Part shown: positions 46,101 through 55,053 of the stretch, piece after piece
Position numbering within the stretch: the first letter of the stretch is position 1
Layout: every line of letters starts with the position of its first letter
Source: Myroides profundi
GTDB lineage: Bacteria > Bacteroidota > Bacteroidia > Flavobacteriales > Flavobacteriaceae
Length of the DNA: 64,000 nucleotides
NCBI RefSeq assembly: GCF_000833025.1
Contig: NZ_CP010817.1
Coordinates: forward strand, 496,001 to 560,000
Reading direction: 5' to 3'
Notes under the pieces: generated by a model
The model's database searches: none
What the model was told of the DNA's origin: nothing
The model's input: only the letters and a program-made list of their open reading frames with translations
Position numbers and translations under genes: made by a program

Positions 46101-48649
46101 TCCGGTGCCTTTATCCCTACATAGGTATTGTATGGAGAGATCGTAGCTGTAGATACATCAGTAGATACATCACCTCCGTTTTCATATACCTTAGAAGTGA
46201 AGATTGCTTTTAGCATTCCTGTGTTTTCAGGTATATTGTTTAGATTAACAAAAAAGGCAAAGTCACCTTCAAAGTCAGTTGATCCTGAGAAAGCATTTAT
46301 CTCTTGAGAACCATAAGAACTCAAGCTGTTACTAAATGAATACGCTTTATAGTTAGAGAAAGTTGTTGTTTGAGGAAGTAACTTAAGGGTTACTTCAGCT
46401 TTTAAGTTTTTAGCAACACTTCCTTGTAGCCACTGTACGTTATAGTCGACTCTAGCACTGTTACTATTGCTGTAAACAGTTTTGCCTTCGATTGTGTTTT
46501 TAATTTTTAAACGATTCGGTTTTATCGTTTCGATTTTAATTTGCTTGTAGAATTTAGCTCCTCCTACACTTACAACTGCCTGCCAATTCCCAGTAAGAGA
46601 TTCAGGGTTTGTTTTTAAAACATAAGCGTAGTGATTATTAGCATTCTTTTTCTGTACTATCTGGTCAACTACTTTCCCATAAGGATCAGAGAAAGTTAGT
46701 TTGATCGGGTGGTTAGCAGGTAGAGGATTAGCTAGATCATCAAGAATGAAATCTAGGTAAATGTTGTCTCCTGGTCTCCATACTCCTCTTTCAGTATAGA
46801 TATATCCATTGATACCTTTTTGTAATGTAGTACCATCTACATCATAGTTACTCATAGATAGAGAGTTTGCCTCATCTATTTTTACATAAGTTGTATTTCT
46901 ATCATCTTTTATAATAGCAAAGGCAGGTTTCTTTTTCTCTAAATTAACAGTAAGTATACCGTTAGTGTCTGTCTTCGCAGAAGTAATTAATTGTTGTCTA
47001 TAGGTATAGAATTCTACTGTAGCTGCCGCAACAGGATCTGTTGTAATTAGATTTGTAACAATCGTTGTATAGATGTTATTATTACCACCTTTAATAATCA
47101 CACCTAAGTCAGTAGCTAATACATTAGTAGCTGCTTTCTCGTGATAGTAGTAGTAAGATTTAGAACAAGGGTCATCTTTCTCGCTCCAGTCATAGTAATA
47201 GTAGTAATCATCATCATAATACTCGTCATCTTGATTTAGTTCCTCATCTGTATCTTCTTCTATATCCTCATCTGTAGTCTCGCTGTCTTGACTCTCAGTA
47301 CATCCATATAGTGAGTGCGAACGGTCAAATGAGAACTCCACTCTGTATATTGCTCCTGGATCAGGACTAATAAGAGTAGATAAGTCTAAGGCATAAGTAT
47401 TGTACTGCATTAATGCTTTAGGGTTCGCATTCGTCAGTTTAATTGTAGTTTTTGCGATAGGATCAGCTACTCTGTTAAGGCTGTATTTTCCATCTATATT
47501 ATTCTCTTGTAAGAATTGAAGAATATTGTTTTCGTATATTTTGTAAACTTTTACATCTACAGCTTTTAGAGTAGTAGCTCTAAAGTTTATTTTTAAATTC
47601 TCTGAGCTAGGTAATATTGTACCACTGTTGATTAGTTGTACATCAGGTTTAGGAATACCGAAGTTTAGCTCTACTACTTCCGTAGTTAGCGTTTTATTCC
47701 CTTTGTTATCTTCAATACCTGAACTGATTCTAATATTGATTTTGTCTTGTAACGGTTTGTCTGCAAATACTTTTAATACGTTTCCATCTGTTGAGAAAGT
47801 TAGTTTTGCGTCGTTATTCTCTAAGTCTATAAGACCATTAAAGTCTTGATTCTTCTTAAGAGGGTTCGAAAAGTTAATCCAAAAAGCTTGTGCGTCATCA
47901 GCTACAGGTTCAACCTTAAAGTGATCAAAGTAATTCTGTTGAGGTACTGTGTGTATTTCAGTGCTTTTAGCAGCATTATTTACAGGTTTACCATTGATAA
48001 CGATATCAATCGATGATTCTGAAGGGTTTCTCTTAATCTTATTGATTGTGAACTTAAATTCTTTAGCTTCTGTTTTATCATCACTATCAAATTTTAGATC
48101 TAAGTTCTTTTTTTCTTGTACTGCAGTAAGTACTTTTTTTGCATCAGCAGTAGTTAGCCAGTCACTTGTAGTCAGTACACCATTAAGAACATATTCTGTA
48201 TCAGATACACTCTGAAGGTCTAATAACTGTGTATGGAATGTCTGAGGTACAGTCATCACCATAAAAGAGAAGTTCTTTAAGGCATCTTCTGTCTCTGTAA
48301 CTTTGTCTAAATGAAAAGTAATATTATATCTCTGATCTTGTTTTAATCGCTCAGAAGGGATAAAACGGATCACATCTGTAGGTAAGTATACTACTTTCCC
48401 TTTTACAGCTGGTGTAATTGTAAATAGGTCACTGTCCAATTCTTCATTAGGAGCCCAGTTTTTCCAGTTTTTAGGAATACTGATATCGATAGGATCTTTA
48501 GTAGAGATAACACCTGCCGTAAAAGCAAGTATATATTCACTAAAAAGCTTAGGGTTGGATAAATTGACATTTAAATCCCCATTCTTTTTACAAGACTGGA
48601 GTGCTATAAAAGCACAGCAGATGAGGATAAGTAGATTTCTGAATTTCAT
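43124..48649 (-). CDS. Alpha-2-macroglobulin family lipoprotein
   Basis: 1841 residues from ATG 48649; a longer frame to 48685 would overlap tadA and is rejected. SPII signal MKFRNLLILICCAFIALQSC (Cys20). The architecture is that of bacterial alpha-2-macroglobulins: N-terminal Ig-like MG domains (with LKINFRAT.. and GYIYTERGVWRPGDNIYL), A2M family core (GPFVLDGGKTGTHKVKLPKYIGSVRTMVVAS) and a thioester motif GCSEQ with Cys1398, followed by an alpha/alpha toroid and a C-terminal receptor-like domain. It traps attacking proteases in the periplasm by covalent thioester linkage. It stands between tadA (16-base gap) and pbpC. A Tyr/Asp-rich insert near residues 450-497 is unusual. Confidence 0.94.
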   Translation of the reverse strand: MKFRNLLILICCAFIALQSCKKNGDLNVNLSNPKLFSEYILAFTAGVISTKDPIDISIPKNWKNWAPNEELDSDLFTITPAVKGKVVYLPTDVIRFIPSERLKQDQRYNITFHLDKVTETEDALKNFSFMVMTVPQTFHTQLLDLQSVSDTEYVLNGVLTTSDWLTTADAKKVLTAVQEKKNLDLKFDSDDKTEAKEFKFTINKIKRNPSESSIDIVINGKPVNNAAKSTEIHTVPQQNYFDHFKVEPVADDAQAFWINFSNPLKKNQDFNGLIDLENNDAKLTFSTDGNVLKVFADKPLQDKINIRISSGIEDNKGNKTLTTEVVELNFGIPKPDVQLINSGTILPSSENLKINFRATTLKAVDVKVYKIYENNILQFLQENNIDGKYSLNRVADPIAKTTIKLTNANPKALMQYNTYALDLSTLISPDPGAIYRVEFSFDRSHSLYGCTESQDSETTDEDIEEDTDEELNQDDEYYDDDYYYYYDWSEKDDPCSKSYYYYHEKAATNVLATDLGVIIKGGNNNIYTTIVTNLITTDPVAAATVEFYTYRQQLITSAKTDTNGILTVNLEKKKPAFAIIKDDRNTTYVKIDEANSLSMSNYDVDGTTLQKGINGYIYTERGVWRPGDNIYLDFILDDLANPLPANHPIKLTFSDPYGKVVDQIVQKKNANNHYAYVLKTNPESLTGNWQAVVSVGGAKFYKQIKIETIKPNRLKIKNTIEGKTVYSNSNSARVDYNVQWLQGSVAKNLKAEVTLKLLPQTTTFSNYKAYSFSNSLSSYGSQEINAFSGSTDFEGDFAFFVNLNNIPENTGMLKAIFTSKVYENGGDVSTDVSTATISPYNTYVGIKAPDANKYGYYQTDEPLKFSFITVNAQGAPKSHDINVTVYRKKGYWWWSSNNNGASSYSSSDYYSVYKDAVDYTTSSNGTATMSLTIPEQDWGTYEIVARDKYGKHIASSVVYVDYPYWSGKTKHSQGKEATVLALATDKKDYNTGEKIKLSFPSSEGGRALISIENGSTVLETHWVKTQKGETTFEIATTEAMSPNVYINVSAIQPHASTLNNSPIRMYGVAPINVYNKKTKLEPVLTMPDKLKPEQEFTVQVKEKAGQKMTYTIAIVEDGLLDLTRFKTPNPWDNFYSKTALGVRTWDIYDNVIGAYGGAINQVFSIGGDEDLGAGQVKKANRFKPVVIHLGPFVLDGGKTGTHKVKLPKYIGSVRTMVVASNVATKAYGSVEKTVKVNNPLMILGSLPRRAVPGEKVTLPITVFAMESHVKNVTVKVKTDDKFKIQNNATQEITFSEPDEKVVYCDLEVQQKTGISKIEIEAISGKERATYVVELDVLNPNPITVKTEDIVLEPNSTNKIEWEKFGVTGSNKATLELSTFPGINLTSRLNFLIKYPHGCSEQVTSGVFPQIFLEDLVYVSKSKKESLQRNINEGLKTLAQRQMADGSFRYWSSDSYSDDWTTSYILHFLIEAEKRGYALPIGSKANAIAYQQKAVRSWSYSSRYNNDIAQAYRLYTLALAGNADLASMNRLRETTGISADTKLRLAAAYALAGQKEAANKLIASSPIIENNQSQYYYYGSYERRLAMALETLILTKSNNKLMHEYANTLAKRLGSNTWMSTQSTAFGLNVISAYVKNNKSKEGINVDFTSNGTTTNATTKNNMYEYDFKTISSTNEVSLINKNTSTVYARVAYSGILPVGKELTDESNISIRTSFRDASQQVINPTQLSQGTEFSAYITITNTTVNSIDNVALTQIIPSGWEIVNLRYTDAGEVSNPVQHTDIRDDRSNFYFSLNPRETKTLRVVLNASYLGKYYMPGVYAEAMYDNSYRCRTAGQWIEVVK

Positions 48650-48665
48650 AGTTATAAGCAGTTTT

Positions 48666-49109
48666 TTATTTTCTTTTATTTTCAAAAAACGATTTCATTA
48701 AAGCCGTACATTCTTGTTCAAGAACGCCATAGACTACTTCAGTCTTTGGATGGAGTTGTCCTCCTATGGCTTTATATCCTCTTTTATCATCAGATGCACC
48801 ATAAACAACTTTGGTTATTTGACTCCAATAAAGGGCTCCTGCACACATCTGACAAGGTTCTAAAGTTACAAATAAAGTGCAGTTTTTCAAATATTTAGCG
48901 TTTAAGTAATTAGCAGCAGAAGAGATAGCTTGTATCTCCGCATGAGCAGTCACATCGTGTAATAGCTCTGTCAAATTGTGACTTTTAGCTATAATTTGGT
49001 TGTTGGCAACTACGATTGCTCCTACAGGGATTTCTCCCTTATCATACGCTTCTTTTGCTTCGCTTAGAGCAATACGCATAAAATATTCATCTGTGAAAAA
49101 TGTATCCAT
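48666..49109 (-). CDS. tadA: tRNA-specific adenosine deaminase
   Basis: 147 residues with the cytidine-deaminase-fold zinc site: His56-Ala-Glu58 (HAEIQAI) and Pro85-Cys86-x-x-Cys89 (PCQMCAGALYW). Converts the wobble adenosine of tRNA-Arg(ACG) to inosine in the cytoplasm. Upstream gene of a reverse cluster tadA-A2M-pbpC, divergent from dxs with a near-palindromic promoter region in between. Alternative: guanine deaminase, but the length and ALYWSQITKVVYGA segment fit TadA. Confidence 0.94.
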   Translation of the reverse strand: MDTFFTDEYFMRIALSEAKEAYDKGEIPVGAIVVANNQIIAKSHNLTELLHDVTAHAEIQAISSAANYLNAKYLKNCTLFVTLEPCQMCAGALYWSQITKVVYGASDDKRGYKAIGGQLHPKTEVVYGVLEQECTALMKSFFENKRK

Positions 49110-49142
49110 TCTTTTGTGTTAACATAAATGCAAAGTCAAAAG

Positions 49143-49170
49143 TAAAAACAAAATTGTAATTTTGTTTTTA
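49143..49170. promoter_or_regulatory. 28-base inverted repeat and dxs -7 element
   Basis: Arms of 13 bases (49143-49155, starting TAAAAACAAAATT, and its exact complement 49158-49170) with a 2-base spacer. The right part contains TAATTTTG (49157-49164), a -7 element 17 bases before the dxs ATG. It may serve both divergent genes or bind a regulator. Confidence 0.55.
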
Positions 49171-49181
49171 TTTTATTTAGA

Positions 49182-50948
49182 ATGTCTAAAAACTTACTTG
49201 AACATATTAACACTCCAGCTGACTTAAAGAATCTTACAATTGAAGAATTGAAAGGATTAGCTGTGGAGTTGAGAGAATTTATTATTGATATAGTTGCTAG
49301 TAAAGAAGGGCATCTAGGAGCGAGCTTGGGTGTAGTGGAATTGACCATTGCGCTACATTATGTATTCGATACTCCTAGTGATAATTTGGTATGGGATGTT
49401 GGCCATCAGGCTTATGGACATAAACTACTTACTGGTAGACAACAAGTATTTCACACCAATAGACAAAAAGGCGGTATCAGTGGATTTCCTTTGAGAGAAG
49501 AGAGTGTTTATGATGCTTTCGGAGTAGGGCATTCGTCTACTGCTATTTCTGCTATTTTAGGTATGGCTATCGCAGCTAAGTTAAAAGGGGAAGAAGATAG
49601 ATGTCATATCGCTGTTGTAGGTGATGCGTCTATTGCATCAGGAATGGCCTTTGAAGGATTAAATCATGCAGGGGTGACAGATACTAATATGTTAGTGGTG
49701 CTTAATGATAATGCTATAGGTATAGATCCTAGTGTAGGTGCATTAAAAGATTATTTGACATCGGTGAAGGATGGAAGTAATCCACGTGCAAATAATATGA
49801 TTAAGTCTTTAAACTTTGATTATCACGGACCAATAGATGGTCATGATTTGCCTAGATTAATAAAAGAACTCGAAAGATTAAAGAATATAAAAGGCCCTAA
49901 GTTTCTACATGTTATTACAACAAAAGGAAAAGGACTAAAACAAGCGGAAGAAGATCAGGTAAAATACCACGCTCCTGGTAAGTTTAATAAAGACACAGGA
50001 GAGTTAATACCTAAGAAAGAGAATGAGTTCCCTTCTAAGTTCCAAGATGTTTTTGGATTAACTTTAGTTGAGCTTGCTGATGCTAATGAGAAGATAGTAG
50101 GTATTACTCCTGCGATGCCTACGGGTAGTTCATTGAAGTTTATGATGGACGCTTATCCAGATAGAGCAATAGATGTAGGGATAGCAGAACAGCATGCAGT
50201 GACATTAGCTGCGGGTATGGCTACAGAAGGTTTAATTCCTTTCTGTGCGATATATTCTACTTTTTTACAGCGTGCCTATGATCAAGTTATTCACGATGTG
50301 GCTTTACAGAATCTTCCTGTGATATTCTGTTTAGATAGAGCTGGATTAGTGGGTGAGGATGGAGCGACACATCAAGGGGTGTATGATATTGCTTATTTAA
50401 ATTGTATTCCTAATATGATTATTGCAGCACCTTTAAATGAATTAGAGTTGCGCAATTTATTATATACAGCTCAGTTAGGGCTAAATCATCCGATAGCAAT
50501 ACGTTATCCTAGAGGGAAAGGCGTTATTGAATATTCTTGGAAATTGCCATTTGAGAAAATTAATGTAGGAAGTGTTTCTCAAATCAAAAAAGGAAATAAA
50601 TTTGCATTTATCTCTACAGGAACTATTGGTAATAATGTAGTTAAGGCAATGGATGTATGTGATAGTACTGCTTGGTCACATTATCACTTTATGTTTGTAA
50701 AACCATTGAATGAAGAAGTATTACATCATATCTGTCAAGAATATGAAAAAATAGTAACTATAGAAGATGGAACTGTAGTAGGAGGTTTTGGTAGTACAGT
50801 GAGTCAGTTTGTTACGAAGTATTATCCTCATATTGTTGTGGAGGTGCTAGGAGTTAAAGATGAATTTATAGAACATGCGACTGTGCTAGAACAACAACAG
50901 TTATGTGGAATAGATACAGAAAGTTTAGTTGCAATAATAAAGAATTAA
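49182..50948 (+). CDS. dxs: 1-deoxy-D-xylulose-5-phosphate synthase
   Basis: 588 residues, a little shorter than the 620 of E. coli. The thiamine diphosphate site is visible: GHLGASLGVVELTIALHYVFD near the N-terminus, VGDASIASGMAFEGLNHAG...LNDNAIGID in the first domain, and DVGIAEQHAVTLAAGMA in the second, plus YPRGKG near the C-terminal domain. It condenses pyruvate and glyceraldehyde 3-phosphate, the first step of the MEP isoprenoid pathway, supplying the polyprenyl synthase seen at 13.7 kb. The next gene follows after 3 bases. Confidence 0.97.
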   Translation: MSKNLLEHINTPADLKNLTIEELKGLAVELREFIIDIVASKEGHLGASLGVVELTIALHYVFDTPSDNLVWDVGHQAYGHKLLTGRQQVFHTNRQKGGISGFPLREESVYDAFGVGHSSTAISAILGMAIAAKLKGEEDRCHIAVVGDASIASGMAFEGLNHAGVTDTNMLVVLNDNAIGIDPSVGALKDYLTSVKDGSNPRANNMIKSLNFDYHGPIDGHDLPRLIKELERLKNIKGPKFLHVITTKGKGLKQAEEDQVKYHAPGKFNKDTGELIPKKENEFPSKFQDVFGLTLVELADANEKIVGITPAMPTGSSLKFMMDAYPDRAIDVGIAEQHAVTLAAGMATEGLIPFCAIYSTFLQRAYDQVIHDVALQNLPVIFCLDRAGLVGEDGATHQGVYDIAYLNCIPNMIIAAPLNELELRNLLYTAQLGLNHPIAIRYPRGKGVIEYSWKLPFEKINVGSVSQIKKGNKFAFISTGTIGNNVVKAMDVCDSTAWSHYHFMFVKPLNEEVLHHICQEYEKIVTIEDGTVVGGFGSTVSQFVTKYYPHIVVEVLGVKDEFIEHATVLEQQQLCGIDTESLVAIIKN

Positions 50949-50951
50949 GTT

Positions 50952-52151
50952 TTGGGAAAGATTAAGAACGGTTTACTTGGTTTAGTTGTATTAGGAAGTT
51001 GTTTACAGATGTATGGGCAAGAAGTAACAGAAGGTAAACAACCAGAAAATAAGAATGCTCAAAATGTAAAGAAAGATACTTTACGCGTAGAAGAGAATCC
51101 ATTTAATCCCTTAATGGGAGTGATCCCGTATAAAGATTACAGTGGGGGAACGATTATATATGATAAGAATGATAGGGGAGAATCTTTCTTAAAACCTGCG
51201 GTATATGTGGAAAGAAAGAAGCCTAAGATGAATAAGATAAAGACCAATTATAATCCTAATATAAATTTAAGTCTTTTACCTATTAACAACGAGATAATAG
51301 GTTATTGGGAAAAAGAAAATCGCTTAGGGTTAGACTTTAATCAGATTGCTTTTGTCAATTGGAGTGCTGGAGGAGATAATTCTATTTCAGGACTTTTAAA
51401 AGGGGAATTTGGACGAAAGTATATTAAGGGACGTTTATTATGGGAAAATACATTAAATTTAAGATATGGACTGAATAAGCAGTCTGGAAGAGAATCTCGT
51501 AAGACAGATGATGTATTAGAATTAAACTCTGCTTTTGGGTATAAGTCTTCTGCAATTTCGGATTGGTATTATGTAGCGAAGCTAAACTTCAAAACGCAGT
51601 TTACCAACGGATATAATTATCCTGATACTGATAATCCTGTATCAGCTTGGTTTGCTCCTGCATATTTATTCGTCGGGGTCGGAGCTGAGTATATAGATCC
51701 TAAGACAGAGATGAAGTTTTATATTTCACCATTAACGCATAAAGCAACATTCGTTTTAGATCAGACATTAGCAGATCAAGGAGCATTCGGTGTGACTAAA
51801 GCAGAGAAAGACGACTTAGGTAATATTATTAGACATGGATCTAATCATAAAGCAGAAATAGGTTTTTTATTGAGTAGTGAATGGAAGAGAGAGATATTTA
51901 AAAATATGTTTTATCAACATAAACTAACTTTGTATAGTGATTATCTAAACAACTTTGGTAATGTAAATGTCATGTTTGAGATGAAGTTAGACCTTAAGGT
52001 TAATGATTATGTACGTGCTAATGTAGGAACGTATATGATTTATGATGATAATGTAAAGAATAAAGTTGTGAGAGATGGTGTGCAGGTTATGGAAGGCCCT
52101 AAGGTGCAGTTTAAACAAACTTTAGGAGTAGGGTTAACTTACGCGTTTTAA
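50952..52151 (+). CDS. DUF3078 outer-membrane protein
   Basis: 399 residues, exported (LLGLVVLGSCLQMYGQ). The region WEKENRLGLDFNQIAFVNWSAGGDNSISGLLKGEFG is the signature of DUF3078 proteins, a Bacteroidota family with beta-barrel-like repeats and a C-terminal aromatic end (LGVGLTYAF). No ATG stands before the signal sequence; the likely start is TTG at 50952, three bases behind dxs, so translation is presumably coupled. Function unknown. A lipobox-like LGSC occurs at residues 14-17, but cleavage after YGQ seems likelier. Confidence 0.87.
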   Translation: MGKIKNGLLGLVVLGSCLQMYGQEVTEGKQPENKNAQNVKKDTLRVEENPFNPLMGVIPYKDYSGGTIIYDKNDRGESFLKPAVYVERKKPKMNKIKTNYNPNINLSLLPINNEIIGYWEKENRLGLDFNQIAFVNWSAGGDNSISGLLKGEFGRKYIKGRLLWENTLNLRYGLNKQSGRESRKTDDVLELNSAFGYKSSAISDWYYVAKLNFKTQFTNGYNYPDTDNPVSAWFAPAYLFVGVGAEYIDPKTEMKFYISPLTHKATFVLDQTLADQGAFGVTKAEKDDLGNIIRHGSNHKAEIGFLLSSEWKREIFKNMFYQHKLTLYSDYLNNFGNVNVMFEMKLDLKVNDYVRANVGTYMIYDDNVKNKVVRDGVQVMEGPKVQFKQTLGVGLTYAF

Positions 52152-52163
52152 TTCTAAGAAGCT

Positions 52164-52871
52164 ATGAGAAAATTACTAGTTATAGGTATTGTGTTGTTGA
52201 GCAGTTTTATCGCTCACGGACAAGAATACGTTGAGTCAAATGAAAATATAAATGAGACTGTTCAAGATTCTTTAAAAACAGTTGATTTTAAATATAGAGA
52301 AGATCAGTTTTATTTTGGTATCACACATACGCTAATGCAAGGTAAGCCTGCTGGTTTTTCTCCTAGCTCCGTATCTATTGGAATGAATGGAGGATTCTTA
52401 AGAGACTTCCCTATTAATAAATCTAGGACTGTAGCTATAGCTCCTGGAGTAGGATATTCTTATCTGAACCTAAGAGGTAATCTCGGGATAACACCAGAGA
52501 ACGAACATGTTATTTTAGGTTCGTATAAGAAAAGTAGTTTATCATTGCATGCTATTGATTTTCCTATTGAACTTCGCTGGAGAAACTCAACACCATATAG
52601 TCATAAGTTTTGGCGTGTTTATTTAGGGTTTAAGGCTAGTTATGTTTTTGGGGATCGTACGAAAACTACTACAAGTGATTACTCTGCTACTTATAAAGGG
52701 GATCCTAATGTGAATAAATGGCTGTATGGAGTCTATCTATCAGCAGGGTTTAATACATGGAACGTTTATATGTATTATGGACTTAATAGTGTATATAAAG
52801 ATGAGGTGTTGAAATGGGATTCTAATAAACTAAGACTTCTAAATGTAGGAGTAATGTTTTATATTTTATAA
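52164..52871 (+). CDS. PorT-like outer-membrane beta-barrel protein
   Basis: 235 residues: signal peptide MRKLLVIGIVLLSSFIAHGQ, then a barrel domain with FYFGITHTLMQGK, VSIGMNGGFLRDFPINKSRTVAIAPGVGYSYLNLRG and the C-terminal LLNVGVMFYIL. The 'GGFLRDFPI' phrase is typical of the PorT/OMP_b-brl_2 group, some members of which belong to type IX secretion; whether this one does is not known. Follows the DUF3078 gene by 12 bases, so dxs-DUF3078-PorT-like is one operon. Its 3' end overlaps the convergent gene by 13 bases. Confidence 0.82.
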   Translation: MRKLLVIGIVLLSSFIAHGQEYVESNENINETVQDSLKTVDFKYREDQFYFGITHTLMQGKPAGFSPSSVSIGMNGGFLRDFPINKSRTVAIAPGVGYSYLNLRGNLGITPENEHVILGSYKKSSLSLHAIDFPIELRWRNSTPYSHKFWRVYLGFKASYVFGDRTKTTTSDYSATYKGDPNVNKWLYGVYLSAGFNTWNVYMYYGLNSVYKDEVLKWDSNKLRLLNVGVMFYIL

Positions 52872-53473
52872 TTGATAAAAATATAGACTAGTGAAGGTAT
52901 AATTCCAATACAAAAACCTTGGATAATTTCTTTGGCTGTATGTGCTCTTAGTAGCAATCTTGAACTAGCAACTATCCCAATTAAAAAGACGAAAAGAATT
53001 ACCCCGATAATATTAGGCTGTTGTAGTTCTATTAATACGTGAATGTAAAACATAAAACTAGTGACCAATGTAGTGATATGGACACTTGACTTCTGTTTTA
53101 ATAATCCAAATAATAGAAGTAGGAGATAACTATTCATTAACCCCCAAATGTATAAGCGTATTGTATAAGCACTATTGTTATATAGAATATAATCCTTTAG
53201 CATAAACAGTAAAACAATGTTGATGATAAAAGGGATGATACGCTCTTTTCTTGAGCTGACCATAACAGAAGTATTGACAAGCTTAAGAGATCTCAACAAA
53301 AAGTAAATACATATAGGCAATAGGCAGGTTGTAATTAGAACTTGCCCTAATATAATAGACATTTCTACTGAAGAAAAGTAGAAATGAGCTAATGAAAAAT
53401 ACAATAAAGTCGTTAAGAAAGGGACTGTTATTGGATGAAAAATATAAGAGAATAATTTCGCTGTTTTTTTCAT
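52859..53473 (-). CDS. Polytopic membrane protein related to PAP2 phosphatases
   Basis: 204 residues, about six transmembrane segments. The C-terminal SSRLLLRAHTAKEIIQGFCIG matches the third PAP2 motif (SR.....H...D...G) except that the usual Asp is Glu; the first two motifs (KxxxxxxRP and PSGH) are not visible, so activity as a lipid phosphatase is doubtful. It begins 13 bases after rpoN ends and is probably cotranscribed with asnS-rpoN. Function unknown. Confidence 0.7.
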   Translation of the reverse strand: MKKTAKLFSYIFHPITVPFLTTLLYFSLAHFYFSSVEMSIILGQVLITTCLLPICIYFLLRSLKLVNTSVMVSSRKERIIPFIINIVLLFMLKDYILYNNSAYTIRLYIWGLMNSYLLLLLFGLLKQKSSVHITTLVTSFMFYIHVLIELQQPNIIGVILFVFLIGIVASSRLLLRAHTAKEIIQGFCIGIIPSLVYIFINYKI

Positions 53474-53486
53474 TTAATAATCAGTA

Positions 53487-54941
53487 TTAAATACGTTTAC
53501 GCATTCTCGCTACAGGAATGTCTAATTGTTCTCTATATTTAGCTACTGTACGTCTAGCGATAGGATAGCCTTTGTCTTTAAGTAACTCTGCTAGTTTGTC
53601 ATCAGGATAAGGCTTTTTCTTGTCTTCTTCACCGATGATATTTTGCAATATCTTTTTAATTTCTAATGTAGAGACTTCCTCACCTTGATCATTAACCATT
53701 GCTTCAGAGAAGAAGTTCTTGATTAGTTTAGTACCATAAGGTGTGTCTACATATTTACTGTTAGCTACCCTAGATACAGTAGAGATATCGAGTCCTACTA
53801 AGTCAGCAATGTCTTTTAAGATCATTGGCTTTAGTTTAGTCTCATCTCCTGTCAGAAAGTATTCTTCTTGGTATTCTACGATAGCATGCATAGTTACAAA
53901 TAAAGTTTCTTGACGCTGTTTTATTGCGTCGATAAACCATTTAGCACCATCTAGCTTTTGTTTGATAAACTGTACAGCATCCTTCTGTGCACTAGAAGAT
54001 TTTGCAGATTCCTTGTACGACTGTAGCATCTCTTGATAATCTTTAGAGACGTGAAGTTCAGGCGCATTTCTTCCATTTAATAAAAGTTCAAGTTCACCTT
54101 CATTGATCTTAATAGTAAAGTCAGGCACTACGTGCTCTATAGTACGTTCATTACCTATATAAGCTCCTCCTGGTTTAGGATTTAGCTTTTCTATTTCATC
54201 AATAGCGTTTCTAAGTTTTTCTTTTGAGACACCATATCTCTGTAATAGCTTATCGTAATGTTTTTTTGTAAAAGCATCGAATTGATCCGCTATAATCTCT
54301 GTAGCTAGATCTACAGCATCAGATTGTGTTTTGTGTTTTAGCTGTAGCAGAAGACACTCTTGTAAGTCTCTAGCACCCACACCTGCAGGATCTAATTCTT
54401 GTACGATTAGTAATATTCTTTCTACCGTCTCTTCGTCAGTATAAATACCTTGAGTGAATGCTAAGTCATCTACTAGATCTTGAGTCTCACGTCTTAAGTA
54501 TCCTATATCATCGATACTTCCCACTAAGAACTCTGCAATCTTTCTATCGCCTTCGCTTAACATAAAGGTGTTTAATTGATTTAACAGATCTTGATGAAAT
54601 GATTCATGTGCGATGATAGGCATTTCGTACTCATCATCGTCTTTACTGTAGTTATTCGCTTGTAATTTATAGTCAGGTGTTTCGTCATCACTTAGATATT
54701 CATCTATATTGATGTCTTCTGCTTCTATGCGTTCATTGTCATAGTCTTCAAAGTCATTGTCAAATTCATCCACATCTGTAGACTCGTTTTCTTTACCAGT
54801 CTCTAGTGCAGGATTCTCAATTAGCTCTTCCTTCAGTCTTTGTTCAAAAGCTAAAGTTGGCAATTGTATTAACTTCATCAACTGGATTTGTTGAGGAGAT
54901 AATTTTTGAGATAATTTGAGTTGTAAACTTTGTTTAAGCAT
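53487..54941 (-). CDS. rpoN: RNA polymerase sigma-54 factor
   Basis: 484 residues with the three sigma-54 regions: N-terminal activator-interacting region (MLKQSLQLKLSQKLSPQQIQLMKLIQLPTLAFEQRLKEELIENPALE), an acidic linker (about 55-110), the core-binding domain, and the C-terminal DNA-binding part with the RpoN box ARRTVAKYRE (near 465-474). It directs RNA polymerase to -24/-12 promoters with the help of AAA activators. Downstream of asnS by 112 bases, as in other Flavobacteriaceae. Confidence 0.96.
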   Translation of the reverse strand: MLKQSLQLKLSQKLSPQQIQLMKLIQLPTLAFEQRLKEELIENPALETGKENESTDVDEFDNDFEDYDNERIEAEDINIDEYLSDDETPDYKLQANNYSKDDDEYEMPIIAHESFHQDLLNQLNTFMLSEGDRKIAEFLVGSIDDIGYLRRETQDLVDDLAFTQGIYTDEETVERILLIVQELDPAGVGARDLQECLLLQLKHKTQSDAVDLATEIIADQFDAFTKKHYDKLLQRYGVSKEKLRNAIDEIEKLNPKPGGAYIGNERTIEHVVPDFTIKINEGELELLLNGRNAPELHVSKDYQEMLQSYKESAKSSSAQKDAVQFIKQKLDGAKWFIDAIKQRQETLFVTMHAIVEYQEEYFLTGDETKLKPMILKDIADLVGLDISTVSRVANSKYVDTPYGTKLIKNFFSEAMVNDQGEEVSTLEIKKILQNIIGEEDKKKPYPDDKLAELLKDKGYPIARRTVAKYREQLDIPVARMRKRI

Positions 54942-55053
54942 TCTTTTGAATATTAATTACAAATAAAAAAAATGTTTACTTTAAAACATATTCTTTTTCA
55001 AATTTAATGAAAATATGTGATAAAGTAAACACTTTTATAAAGGTCTTATTATA

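Noticed and set aside
48650..48685. Upstream start of the macroglobulin gene overlapping tadA
   Set aside because: The ATG at 48649 begins a clean lipoprotein signal peptide; the longer start does not.
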